Origin: Chlorobium sp. N1 | GTDB lineage: Bacteria; Bacteroidota; Chlorobiia; Chlorobiales; Chlorobiaceae | Reading direction: 5' to 3' | Assembly: GCF_004332115.1 (NCBI RefSeq) | Contig: NZ_SJPA01000001.1 | Location: forward strand, 124,001-188,000 | Length of the DNA: 64,000 nt | Part shown: piece after piece, positions 54,395 through 64,000 of the stretch | Position numbering within the stretch: the stretch's first letter is position 1 | How the letters are laid out: each line of letters opens with the position of its first letter | Translations under genes and position numbers: made by a program | The notes under the pieces: generated by a model | What the model was told of the DNA's origin: nothing | Database searches by the model: none | The model's input: only the letters and a program-made list of their open reading frames with translations

Positions 54395-55597
54395 TTGGAG
54401 CAAAACACCTACCATCAGTGCCCCGTCTGCAGCTTTCCGCTCACTGCCGACAGTGCGGTCTGCCCCCGGTGCGGAAACGACATCCTCGAGGACATCTCCT
54501 CGCTTGACGAGCAGGACATGGAACGCCACCACCGCATCGTCGAGGAGAAGAAGGCCGAGTGGTACACCCGCTGCCTGACCGACAAGATCACGGGGTTCGA
54601 CGAGCCCGCAGGTTCGACTCCCGAAGCGCTCACGCCGAACAGCGAGTCCCGCCACATCTACTGCAGCCCCGACGAAGCCGAGTTCCTCCGCACCACCACA
54701 AGAAAAGCCCTCATCGCCGAGAGCCAGCTGCGCAGGAAGTGGTGGAACGCCCTGACGGCCGAATGGAAGGAGGTGGTCCGCCAGACCCTGAAGCTGAAGG
54801 GCGATCCGGGCGAGGGCGAGCTGCTCGCCTTCTTCGACACCACGAGCCTGCGCTGCGACAACCGCCGGATCCACGACCTCCTGCCGGTCGCTCCGCTCGA
54901 AAAGCTCCAGCAGCTGCGCTGCGACGAGTCGCCGGTCGAAAACCTCGACCCGGTCTCCCATCTCACCAACCTGCAGCGCCTTTACGCCTTCGACTGCGAC
55001 TTCAGCTCGCTCGAACCGCTCCGCCACCTGAAGAGCCTGAAGCTGCTCTGGATCTCGAGCACGATGGTCGAGTCGCTCGAACCGATCAGCGGACTCGTCA
55101 ACCTCGAGGAGCTCTACTGCAGCGAGACTCCGATCACCGACCTCTCGCCGCTTCGAGACCTCAAGGCCCTCGAGAAGCTCAGCTGCTACAAAACCCGGAT
55201 CGACTCCATCGAAGCCCTCTCGGGCCTTGAAAACCTGATCGAGCTCGGCATCAACAACTCCGCGGTACGCGACCTCTCGCCGCTCTCAGACCTCGGGAAC
55301 CTCGAATACCTGCGCTGCAACAAAACGCTCATTGAGGACATCGAAGCGCTCCGCAACCTTCCGTTCCTGCGCGAGCTCAGCATCGCCTCAACCCCGGTCG
55401 AGAGCATCGAGCCGCTTGAGATGCACGCCGAACTCGAGGAGCTCGACATCACCAACACCAGCGTCCGCTCGATCGAGCCGATCATGGCCCACGAAAGCCT
55501 CGAGAAACTCGAACTGACGGCCGGCCGCATTCCCGAGGCGGAAGTCGAGCGCTTCATCGAGCTGCACCCCGACTGCGAAGTCATCCTGAAAAGCTGA
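54395..55597 (+). CDS. Zinc-ribbon leucine-rich-repeat protein
   Basis: 400 residues. An N-terminal zinc ribbon (CPVC-x10-CPRC, residues 9-26), a charged linker, and ten consecutive LRRs of exactly 22 residues (168-387, type SDS22/internalin: L--L--L-----V--L-P). A C-terminal cap follows. The start must be TTG 54395: the frame has a stop at 54380-54382 and no other start codon between, and a later ATG would lose the zinc ribbon. No signal peptide, so a cytoplasmic scaffold or protein-binding adaptor is likely. Confidence 0.85.
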   Translation: MEQNTYHQCPVCSFPLTADSAVCPRCGNDILEDISSLDEQDMERHHRIVEEKKAEWYTRCLTDKITGFDEPAGSTPEALTPNSESRHIYCSPDEAEFLRTTTRKALIAESQLRRKWWNALTAEWKEVVRQTLKLKGDPGEGELLAFFDTTSLRCDNRRIHDLLPVAPLEKLQQLRCDESPVENLDPVSHLTNLQRLYAFDCDFSSLEPLRHLKSLKLLWISSTMVESLEPISGLVNLEELYCSETPITDLSPLRDLKALEKLSCYKTRIDSIEALSGLENLIELGINNSAVRDLSPLSDLGNLEYLRCNKTLIEDIEALRNLPFLRELSIASTPVESIEPLEMHAELEELDITNTSVRSIEPIMAHESLEKLELTAGRIPEAEVERFIELHPDCEVILKS

Positions 55598-55623
55598 ACG
55601 GCAGCCGAACAGCCCTATACAGC

Positions 55624-55647
55624 AATGGCGGCCATATGGCCGCCATT
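55624..55647. terminator. 24-bp perfect palindrome between convergent genes
   Basis: AATGGCGGCCAT is followed directly by its inverse. It can form a 10-bp stem, lies 26 nt after the LRR stop and 36 nt before the oadB stop on the other strand, and so could stop both; the T-tracts are weak. Confidence 0.5.
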
Positions 55648-55683
55648 CTTGCGTCTGGACGCAGAAGCTGCAAACAGATCCCG

Positions 55684-57234
55684 TTACATGAAGACGGCAA
55701 GCAGAAGGCCTGCAGCGACCGCCGAACCGATGACGCCGGACACGTTCGGGCCCATGGCGTGCATCAGGAGGAAGTTGTGCGGATCGGCTTCGAGACCGAC
55801 CTTGTTCGCGACGCGCGCGGCCATCGGCACGGCAGAAACGCCGGCAGAGCCGATGAGCGGGTTGATCTTCTGCTTCAGGAAGAGGTTCATAAAACGGGCC
55901 ATCAGCAAACCGCCGGCCGTACCGATCGAGAAAGCCAAGAGGCCGAGGACCAGGATGCCGAGGGTCTCGAGGTTCAGGAACTTCTCGGCAGAAAGCTTGC
56001 TGCCGACGCCGAGTCCGAGGAAGATGGTGACGATGTTGATGAGGGCGTTCTGTGAGGTCTCGCTGAGACGCTCGACGACACCGCACTCCTTCATGAGGTT
56101 GCCGAACATGAGGAAACCGATGAGAGGAGCCGCAGAGGGCAAAAGCATCGCACAGAGCAGGATCACGACGATCGGGAAGATGATCTTCTCGCGCTTCGAG
56201 ACGTAGCGGAGCTGGCTCATCTTGATCTTCCGCTCAGCCTCGGTCGTGAAGAGCTTCATGATGGGCGGCTGGATGATCGGCACGAGCGCCATGTAGGAGT
56301 AGGCCGCCACAGCGATGCTGCCGAGCAGGGCCGGGCTGAGGCGCGAGGCCACAAAGATCGAGGTCGGACCGTCGGCACCGCCGATGATGCCGATCGAGGC
56401 GGCGTCCTTCATGGTGAAGTTGATGCCCGGGACATACTGGGAAAGCAGGAGCGCTCCGATGAGGGTCGAGAAGATGCCGAGCTGGGCGGCGCCGCCGAGC
56501 AGCGCGGTCTTCGGGTTGGCGATCATCGGACCGAAGTCGGTCATGGCACCCACGCCCATGAAGATGAGCAGCGGGAAGACGCCGGTTTCGATGCCGACGT
56601 GGAAGATGTAGTAGAGGATGCCCCCCTCGTCGTTGATGTAGGCCAGCGGGATGTTCGAGAAGATGGCGCCCATGCCGATGGGAAGCAGGAGCAGCGGCTC
56701 GAACCCCTTGGCGATGGCCAGGTAGATGAGCAGGGCGCCGACGCTGATCATGAGCAGGCGGCCGAGCCCTTCGGTCCAGGTCAGCCGGTTGTCGGTCACA
56801 AGGGCGTAGATGCCGGTACTCTCGACGAGGTTCTTCATGACGATACTCAGCGAGAGCCTGTCGGTGGTCGCCTCCGAGCCCTGGACGTTGACGAGGAGAT
56901 CCTCGCGCGAAATCCGCATGAGTTCGGTGCCGGGAGGGATGGCGGAATACTTGTGGTAGAGCTTGTCGTTGATGTAGGTGACATGGCCTGAGAGGCCGGC
57001 CGTCACCGAGATCTTGTTGTGGGCCTCATCGGCGAACAGGCCGAGGAAATCGCCCTCACGGACGGCATCGCCGACCTGCAGCTTCCGGCTGTCCCGGATC
57101 GGCACCTTCACCAGCTCGAGGCTGTCGGGAATGGTGAGGATGACGCAGTCTCCCTCCGTCTGGAAAAACGTCTGGGAAAACCCTGCCGTCGTCATGAACA
57201 GCAGGGAGAAGACGACCATCAGTAACTTGCGCAT
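55684..57234 (-). CDS. oadB: Na+-pumping oxaloacetate decarboxylase beta subunit with periplasmic biotinyl-like domain
   Basis: 516 residues. The C-terminal 370 or so match Oad[16 protein letters not shown] (Na+-site Asp), [17 protein letters not shown], and [13 protein letters not shown] with [18 protein letters not shown]. In front lie a signal peptide ([19 protein letters not shown]) and about 100 residues with two halves of a barrel-sandwich hybrid ([36 protein letters not shown]), without any MKM biotin site. OadB drives or uses the Na+ gradient when the carboxy-biotin is decarboxylated. Last gene of fum-oadG-oadA-oadB. ATG 57234 fits the signal peptide. Confidence 0.93.
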   Translation of the reverse strand: MRKLLMVVFSLLFMTTAGFSQTFFQTEGDCVILTIPDSLELVKVPIRDSRKLQVGDAVREGDFLGLFADEAHNKISVTAGLSGHVTYINDKLYHKYSAIPPGTELMRISREDLLVNVQGSEATTDRLSLSIVMKNLVESTGIYALVTDNRLTWTEGLGRLLMISVGALLIYLAIAKGFEPLLLLPIGMGAIFSNIPLAYINDEGGILYYIFHVGIETGVFPLLIFMGVGAMTDFGPMIANPKTALLGGAAQLGIFSTLIGALLLSQYVPGINFTMKDAASIGIIGGADGPTSIFVASRLSPALLGSIAVAAYSYMALVPIIQPPIMKLFTTEAERKIKMSQLRYVSKREKIIFPIVVILLCAMLLPSAAPLIGFLMFGNLMKECGVVERLSETSQNALINIVTIFLGLGVGSKLSAEKFLNLETLGILVLGLLAFSIGTAGGLLMARFMNLFLKQKINPLIGSAGVSAVPMAARVANKVGLEADPHNFLLMHAMGPNVSGVIGSAVAAGLLLAVFM

Positions 57235-57329
57235 AGCTGTCGTTTGAATCCTTGAATGGTTTCGAGGGGCACTCTTTCCCCATGCGTACAGCCGCAGGCC
57301 GGGCGCATGGGGATACATGTAAGCAGTCT

Positions 57330-59186
57330 TCAGGCGATGGAGACGAGCTGGTCGCCGGTCGCCACGGTGTCTCCGACGGCGACGTCGATGGAGACGATCT
57401 TGCCGGCTTTCGGCGACTTCACCGGGGACTCCATCTTCATGGCTTCGATGACGGCGATCTCGTCGCCCTCGGCGACGGTGTCGCCGACTTCGACCGAGAT
57501 GGCCACGACCGTTCCGGGAAGCGAAGCCTCAACGGGAACGCCGTCCCCGGAAGAGGGTGCCGGAGCTGCCGATGGGGTTGCGGCCTGCACTGCAGGCTTC
57601 TGGGCGCCGGTTCCATCGGCGACCGATACGTTGAAGGACTTGCCGTCTACCGTTACGATATAATTTGACATACAGGATTTCTGAGGTTTGTCGATGAGTT
57701 CATTGAGACGCTGGTTGACATTCTTCTCCGCAGCGGCAGGTTTCCTGCCGGCGATCTTGGCCGCCATTTCGGCTTCGACGTCGGCCTTGTAGCGGATGCC
57801 GAGCGGCTTGTCGCCCTTGAGGAACGCAACGCCCTTGGCTCCGCAGGTCGCGGCGATGAAGATGTTCTCCTCGGTCGCTTCAATGCCGGCCTTCTCGAGA
57901 AGGGAGCGGTTGTATTCGATACCGAGCTCGGGGTTGCGGTCGTTAATGTCGTGCACGTCCTTGCGGGTCGGCTCCAGTCCGAGCTGCTCGGAGGCCAGGC
58001 GCACCACTTCCGGATCGGGTTCGGCCGGGGTGTGGCCGAAATAGCCGAGCACCATCTTGCCGTAGCTCTCGGTGATCTTCGTCCAGGGCCCCTGCACGGT
58101 GTTGGCGAAGGCCTGCTGGAAGTAGAACTGCGAGACCGGGGTGACCGAAGAGCCGAACCCGCCCTTGGCGACGACCTCCCGCATGTTGCGGATGACCTCG
58201 GGAAAGAGGTGCAGGGTGTTGTTGTCGCGCATCATCTGGGTATTGGCCGTCAGCGCACCGCCGGGCATCGGCGAGAACGGGATGACCGGATTGACCTCCT
58301 TGGCTTCCGGCGGCATGTAATACTTCTCCATGCGCTCGGTGAAGAGCGACTCGACCTCGATGTACTTCTCGGGATCGATGTCGAGCGTATAGTCGGTGCC
58401 GCGCAGGCGGTGCCACATGGTGAGGATGTCGACCTCTGCCGTGCCGCCGCTGACGGGGGCCATGGCAAGGTCGATAATGTCCGCTCCGCCCTCGATGGCG
58501 GCAAAGTTGCAGGCCACGCCCATGCCGGCGGTGTCGTGCGTGTGGAACTCGATGAGGGTGCCCTCGGGCAGCATCTTGCGGGCTCCACTGACCGCTTCAT
58601 AGACGACCGCAGGAGTCGTGACTCCGGAGGCGTCCTTGAAGGCGACGCTGTCGAAGGGGATGCCGGCGTCGAGGATCTCCTTCAGCTTGTCGAGGTAGAA
58701 CTGCGGGGTATGGCAATAGGTCTCTTTCAGTCCCGGAGGCAGGCCCATGAGGGCGATGACCACCTGGTGCTTGAGGCCGGCGTTGTGGATGCACTGGCCG
58801 GAGTAGGCGATGTTGCGCACGTCCATGAGGGCGTCGAAGTTGCGGATCGTCGTGATGCCGTGCTTCTTGAACATCCTGGCGTGCAGGTCGATGATGTCGC
58901 GCGACTGCGAGACCAGGCCGACGACGTTCGCGCCGCGTGAAAGGGTCTGGAGGTTGATGTCGGGCCCCACGATCCTGCGGGCCGTGTCCATCATCTCGAA
59001 GGCGTCCTCCTGGCAGTAGAAGTAGAGGCTCTGGAAGCGGGCGCCTCCGCCGATCTCGAAGTTGTCCGTCCCGGCCGCGACCGCGGCCTCGAGAGCGGGA
59101 ATGAAGTCCTCGGTCTTCACCCGTGCTCCGTAACAGGACTGGAACCCGTCACGGAAGGAGACATCCATAAACCGTATGCGTTTCAT
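57330..59186 (-). CDS. oadA: Oxaloacetate decarboxylase alpha subunit (biotin carboxyltransferase)
   Basis: 618 residues. Carboxyltransferase barrel: [24 protein letters not shown] (catalytic Lys), [11 protein letters not shown] (metal His pair); then a PYC/OADA domain; an Ala/Pro linker ([15 protein letters not shown]); and a biotinyl domain with EAMKME near the C terminus carrying the biotin Lys. It removes CO2 from oxaloacetate to give pyruvate and carboxy-biotin. No biotin carboxylase gene is nearby, which favours an Na+-linked decarboxylase over ATP-dependent pyruvate carboxylase. Confidence 0.94.
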   Translation of the reverse strand: MKRIRFMDVSFRDGFQSCYGARVKTEDFIPALEAAVAAGTDNFEIGGGARFQSLYFYCQEDAFEMMDTARRIVGPDINLQTLSRGANVVGLVSQSRDIIDLHARMFKKHGITTIRNFDALMDVRNIAYSGQCIHNAGLKHQVVIALMGLPPGLKETYCHTPQFYLDKLKEILDAGIPFDSVAFKDASGVTTPAVVYEAVSGARKMLPEGTLIEFHTHDTAGMGVACNFAAIEGGADIIDLAMAPVSGGTAEVDILTMWHRLRGTDYTLDIDPEKYIEVESLFTERMEKYYMPPEAKEVNPVIPFSPMPGGALTANTQMMRDNNTLHLFPEVIRNMREVVAKGGFGSSVTPVSQFYFQQAFANTVQGPWTKITESYGKMVLGYFGHTPAEPDPEVVRLASEQLGLEPTRKDVHDINDRNPELGIEYNRSLLEKAGIEATEENIFIAATCGAKGVAFLKGDKPLGIRYKADVEAEMAAKIAGRKPAAAEKNVNQRLNELIDKPQKSCMSNYIVTVDGKSFNVSVADGTGAQKPAVQAATPSAAPAPSSGDGVPVEASLPGTVVAISVEVGDTVAEGDEIAVIEAMKMESPVKSPKAGKIVSIDVAVGDTVATGDQLVSIA

Positions 59187-59233
59187 GTGGCTACTTTGTT
59201 TTTTTAAGCTTTGTCAGGTTCATCGTTACGCAC

Positions 59234-59512
59234 TCAGGCCCGGCCTGATGCGTGGGCATGGACGGCCGCCGTGATGACGGCGGTGAGCCGTGCAGCATCA
59301 TCGGCGCCCCCCATGGAGGCCGATTTCTTCATCTCCTTCTCTTTCTTCTTCCTCCGCTTCGCCTCGATCTCCTCGAGCAGGCTCTTCTCTTCGCCGAGGG
59401 CGTGGGTTCTGTAGACATTCGAGAGGATGGTGATCATGAGGATCATCAGGAGGAGGAACACATAGACGGTGAGCATGCCCACCACCATCAGGATAACGCC
59501 GTCAAAAGCCAT
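59234..59512 (-). CDS. oadG: Oxaloacetate decarboxylase gamma subunit
   Basis: 92 residues. One membrane helix (GVILMVVGMLTVYVFLLLMILMI, residues 4-26), then a lysine/glutamate-rich cytoplasmic tail (EAKRRKKKEKEMKK) and a C-terminal HAHAS, in the place where OadG binds Zn2+ and the alpha subunit. Position between fumarase and oadA supports the call. Start ATG 59512 begins the helix; upstream codons to 59566 look like leader. Confidence 0.87.
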   Translation of the reverse strand: MAFDGVILMVVGMLTVYVFLLLMILMITILSNVYRTHALGEEKSLLEEIEAKRRKKKEKEMKKSASMGGADDAARLTAVITAAVHAHASGRA

Positions 59513-59584
59513 TGGTTCGGATTGTTTTGGTTGTTGCTTGGCAGTCGGAACACGGTGCTCCGGCAAACCGCCGGAGCGCGGGGC

Positions 59585-61108
<1,524 letters not shown>

Positions 61109-61151
61109 AACGAAAACAGCTCTACGGGTTCAGTGAAATACGAACGGGGCC

Positions 61152-61616
61152 TCAAACCGAAACGATCCGGTTCGAAACATCCTGCTTGACGAGCAGCACG
61201 GGAATATCGGAAGAACGGAACACCGCCTCGGCGACGCTGCCCATCATGAGCCTGCGGAAGCCGGTGCGGCCGTGCGAGCCCATGATGATGAGATCGGCAC
61301 CCCACTGTGAAGCCTGGCCGGCGATGACATTCGAGGCATCCCCCTTGAGCACCAGCACGTCGGCCTGGAGCCCCTTCTTCTTTTCCGACATGAGCAGTGA
61401 GGAAAAATCTTCGGGAAGCACGTCCTCGGCCGGCTTGCCGCTGATCGGCACCCCATAGCCCGCCGCGGTCTTCTCGGCGATGTTCCCGCCGTGGAGCACA
61501 TGCAGGAATCGCACGTGGGCGCCGACGCGGTGCGAAAAATCGATCGCGTAGCGGACAGCCGTATGCGAAGCCTCCGAATAGTCCGTCGGACAGATGATTT
61601 TGGTCAGATGGATCAT
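61152..61616 (-). CDS. UspA-family universal stress protein
   Basis: 154 residues. IICPTDYSEASHTAVRYAIDF start, and the ATP-binding motif GSHGRTGFRRLMMGSVAEAV (G2xG9xGS) intact, so an ATP-binding USP. Extra hinge residues (AAGYGVPISGKPAEDVLPE) in the middle. First gene of the presumed fumarase-OAD transcript, which may link it to energy or redox stress; inference. Confidence 0.92.
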   Translation of the reverse strand: MIHLTKIICPTDYSEASHTAVRYAIDFSHRVGAHVRFLHVLHGGNIAEKTAAGYGVPISGKPAEDVLPEDFSSLLMSEKKKGLQADVLVLKGDASNVIAGQASQWGADLIIMGSHGRTGFRRLMMGSVAEAVFRSSDIPVLLVKQDVSNRIVSV

Positions 61617-61907
61617 AATCTCAGAAGTGGAACCTGGGTTGAACGGCCGGGAGCAGGGAAGGCCTCAAGACCATAGGGAGAAAGGCCATAGCCGCAAAAC
61701 TTCAATTTAAACTTTTTTCGGACTTAATCTATCAGATTGTGCCGCCGCCGGACAAACCTCCCGATAAGACAAACGCACGGCCCGCGCCCCCCCATGCTCC
61801 CCCTCGGCGGAGGTTGGCCGGAGGGCGGAGTCCTCGTATATTACTGAAAATGCGAAGTTCCGTTTTCTGCAAACCTCCCCTCACAGGACCCTTCAGAGGG
61901 AGATGCC
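61617..61907. promoter_or_regulatory. Divergent intergenic region between usp and the kinase gene
   Basis: About 290 nt with no gene I can support. An AT-rich core (61695-61738, with ttcaatttaaactttttt) could hold promoters in both directions. The plus-strand side ends in AGAGGGAGATGCC before ATG 61908, a good ribosome site. Confidence 0.4.
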
Positions 61908-63464
61908 ATGGACAGGCTTCCTGATGCGCTTCTCGACCCGCGGGCCTACCCGCACCCGGCAGAACAGGTGGAGATGGTGGAGACCCACATCTCCTGGATC
62001 TTCCTTGCCGGAGCGCATGCCTACAAGGTCAAGAAGCCCGTCGACCTCGGCTTCCTCGACTTCTCCACCCTGGAGAGGCGCCGGCACTGCTGCCACGAGG
62101 AGATCCGGCTGAACCGGAGGCTCTCGCGGCATATCTACCTCGACGTCGTGGAGGTGGTGCGCCGCAACGCAACGCTCCGTATCGGCGGAGAGGGCGAAAC
62201 AGTCGACTATGCCGTCAGGATGGTACGCTTCGACCGCTCGCGGGAGCTCGACCGCCTGCTCCGACAGGGAGCGCTCGATACCGGCACCGTCCGGCGCCTG
62301 GCAGACACCGTCGCCGCATTCCACCTCGAGCAGGAGCCGCTCTCGCCCGAAACACCGTTCGGTACGGCCGAAGCCGTCATCAAACCGATGCTCGAGAACT
62401 TCCGCCACCTCGAGCCCGCCGCATCGGAGGCCGGGGAAGGGCCGGCGCTCGAACGGCTCAGGGAGTGGACGCTCCGGCGCCACCGCGAGCTCACTGCGGC
62501 CTTCGCGGAGAGGAAGAGGAACGGATGGATCCGGGAGTGCCACGGCGATCTGCATACGGCCAACATGGTCCTCATCGAGGGCGAGGTGGAGGTGTTCGAC
62601 TGCATCGAATTCAGCCGCGAGCTCAGCTGCATCGACATCGCGAGCGACGCCGCATTCCTCTTCATGGACCTCCTCCACGGCGAACACAAGAAGCTCGCAT
62701 GGACGTTCATGAACGGCTGGCTCCAGGGAACCGGCGACTTCGAGGCGATGCGCGTGCTCAAATTCTACGTCCTCTACCGGGCGATGGTGCGGGCCAAGGT
62801 GGCGGCGATACGCTGCAGCCAGGAGCCGGGGGAACAGCGCCGCCTGGCGTTCGAGGAACACCGCAGCTTCATCCGCTTCGCAGAAACCCTCGTCGGGTGC
62901 CGCCGCCCCGCCCTGCTCGTCACGACCGGGCTCTCCGGCAGCGGAAAATCGACCCATGCCGCCGCCCTCGCCCCCGTCCTCGGCGCCGTGCACGTGCGTT
63001 CCGACGTCGAGCGCAAGCGCCTCTGCGGGCTCCGGCCGCTCGAAAGCAGCCGGGAGCTTCCCGATTCCATCTACACCCCGGAAATGAGCCGCAGGACCTA
63101 CCGCCGGCTCCTGGAAGCCGCCCGGGCCGCACTCGAAGGGGGCTGGCCGGTCATTGCCGACGCCGCGTTCCTCCGCCGCTCCGAGAGGCAGCGGTTCATC
63201 GAGCTTGCAGAGCGCCTCGGCTGCCCCTGCAGGATCCTCTCGTTCGAAGCCCCCGACGAGGTGCTCCTTGCGCGGGTGCGGGCCCGGAGCGAACGGAGGA
63301 ACGACGCTTCCGAGGCCGACGAAGCGGTCCTCATGGAGCAGTACGGAAAACGGGAAGGGTTCGGCCCCGAGGAGGAGCGGCTGGTGGTGCGGATGGAGAG
63401 CGGGGGAAGGATGGATCCGGAGGCCGAGGGGAGGCTCGTCGGAGCCTCCCTCGAGCGGACATGA
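61908..63464 (+). CDS. Aminoglycoside-phosphotransferase-like / P-loop kinase fusion
   Basis: 518 residues. N-terminal half (about 20-310) is an APH-fold kinase: KVKKPVDLGFLDFS, catalytic loop RECHGDLHTANMVL and VFDCIEFS. C-terminal half is a P-loop kinase: VTTGLSGSGKSTHAAAL with a later RSDVERKRL. This two-kinase architecture is known in uncharacterised proteins; the substrates are unknown. Ribosome site AGAGGGAG precedes ATG 61908. Ends directly against the VIT1-type gene (adjacent stops). Confidence 0.88.
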   Translation: MDRLPDALLDPRAYPHPAEQVEMVETHISWIFLAGAHAYKVKKPVDLGFLDFSTLERRRHCCHEEIRLNRRLSRHIYLDVVEVVRRNATLRIGGEGETVDYAVRMVRFDRSRELDRLLRQGALDTGTVRRLADTVAAFHLEQEPLSPETPFGTAEAVIKPMLENFRHLEPAASEAGEGPALERLREWTLRRHRELTAAFAERKRNGWIRECHGDLHTANMVLIEGEVEVFDCIEFSRELSCIDIASDAAFLFMDLLHGEHKKLAWTFMNGWLQGTGDFEAMRVLKFYVLYRAMVRAKVAAIRCSQEPGEQRRLAFEEHRSFIRFAETLVGCRRPALLVTTGLSGSGKSTHAAALAPVLGAVHVRSDVERKRLCGLRPLESSRELPDSIYTPEMSRRTYRRLLEAARAALEGGWPVIADAAFLRRSERQRFIELAERLGCPCRILSFEAPDEVLLARVRARSERRNDASEADEAVLMEQYGKREGFGPEEERLVVRMESGGRMDPEAEGRLVGASLERT

Positions 63465-64000
63465 TCAGACCTCGATGCCGAAGGCGTAGCGGATCGCGTA
63501 ACCGGCCAGGAAGCTCAGGGCGGCGACAGAGAAGCTCAGCCCCACCATTTCGAAGAAACGGGCCCTGAACGGCTCGTTGCGGGCGACGGAAATGTAGTAG
63601 TTGAAGAAGCCGATGATGAACACCGCGCCTGCGAACGACAACCCCAGCGACACGTAGAGGTCGGCAAGGAGGATGTAGGGGGCGACAAGCACGACGACCG
63701 TCAGAAGATAGGCGATGCCGGTATAGAGCGCCGCCCGGAAGGGGTTGTTGCCGTTCGGCTCGGACTTCGTCGAAAGGTACTCCGAGGCCGCCATGGAGAG
63801 CGCCGCGGCAAAGCCCGTGATGGTGGCCGAGAGGGCTACGAGCGTAGCGTCCTGCAGGGCGAAGGTCAGGCCGGCAAGCACGCCCATCAGCTCGACGAGC
63901 GCGTCGTTCAGGCCGAGGACGATCGAGCCGGTATACTGCAGGCGCTCCTCGTCGAGCAGCTTCAGGAGCGCTTCCTCGTGCTCCTCCTCGTCGCGCAGGA
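63465..64000 (-). CDS. Ferritin-like/VIT1 (CCC1) iron or manganese transporter, N-terminal part outside window
   Basis: At least 178 residues, open through the window edge. [21 protein letters not shown] and [12 protein letters not shown] are VIT1/CCC1 hallmarks, followed by three hydrophobic helices. The visible upstream residues [15 protein letters not shown] look like the last helix of a rubrerythrin-type diiron domain, as in MbfA proteins that export iron. The start lies beyond 64000. Confidence 0.85.
   Translation of the reverse strand, partial: LRDEEEHEEALLKLLDEERLQYTGSIVLGLNDALVELMGVLAGLTFALQDATLVALSATITGFAAALSMAASEYLSTKSEPNGNNPFRAALYTGIAYLLTVVVLVAPYILLADLYVSLGLSFAGAVFIIGFFNYYISVARNEPFRARFFEMVGLSFSVAALSFLAGYAIRYAFGIEV

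Noticed and set aside
54898-55560. 66-nt periodicity that could be mistaken for a tandem DNA repeat
   Set aside because: It follows from 22-residue LRR units with diverged codons.

Overview
The window reads as a GC-rich chromosome segment of a green sulfur bacterium (Chlorobiaceae, phylum Chlorobiota); genus and species cannot be fixed from the sequence alone. This rests on the mix of FCB-type lipoproteins (a DUF4292-like protein), a Porin_5-type phosphate-associated porin, an Fe-superoxide dismutase in an otherwise anaerobic gene set, and a class I fumarase next to a sodium-pumping oxaloacetate decarboxylase. There are no rRNA or tRNA genes, CRISPR arrays, insertion sequences or prophage genes that I can see. 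Coding density is very high, with many 4-nt start/stop overlaps and several tail-to-tail gene overlaps.

Layout. 1-9.5 kb: end of an unknown gene, ClC-CBS chloride protein, histone-like DUF2934 protein, PASTA protein, long-chain polyprenyl synthase divergent from tatC-esterase, coaE with a small lipoprotein, sodB, DUF4292-like lipoprotein. 9.7-17.1 kb: RlmI-like rRNA methylase, chaperedoxin-like thioredoxin with a 5'(3')-nucleotidase-like HAD protein, copper ATPase CopA, HAD phosphatase, soluble PAS hybrid histidine kinase. 17.4-28 kb (minus strand): Ca2+-ATPase, a 1217-residue DUF3683/FAD/FeS oxidoreductase, GT2 glycosyltransferase, and a tightly coupled DoxX-like / haem-copper-oxidase-like / exported pentapeptide-repeat operon. 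28-36.5 kb: a complete phosphate module on the minus strand: porin, two tandem PstS, PstC, PstA, PstB, PhoU and a divergent second PhoU, with terminators between transcription units and Pho-box-like 11-nt repeats before the porin. 36.6-45.4 kb: an acyltransferase pair with a small FAD-lobe-like protein, SAM methylase, phosphoglycolate-phosphatase-like HAD, metallophosphatase with PHP phosphoesterase, trmH, two small proteins, an NtrC-type regulator and a NUDIX hydrolase. 45.4-54.1 kb: trxB-trxA, dnaE, and a GT4/GH65 sugar pair. 54.4-64 kb: zinc-ribbon LRR protein, then usp-fumarase-oadG-oadA-oadB, an APH-like/P-loop kinase fusion, and the 3' part of a ferritin-like/VIT1 iron transporter cut by the window end.

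How the genes work together. The phosphate block covers outer-membrane entry, periplasmic capture, ABC import and PhoU control. The fumarase-OAD block links fumarate/malate and oxaloacetate/pyruvate chemistry to a sodium gradient. Several other units (trx, sod, CopA, Ca-ATPase, VIT1-type transporter) handle redox and metal stress.

The most unusual items are the DoxX/oxidase-like/pentapeptide operon, whose oxidase-like member keeps haem-type histidines but shows no recognisable CuB site; an OadB with an added signal peptide and a periplasmic biotinyl-like domain without a biotin lysine motif; a PstA with a large periplasmic insertion; and a PlsC-like/GNAT-like acyltransferase pair with an altered catalytic motif. 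None is proven to be a new system from sequence alone.
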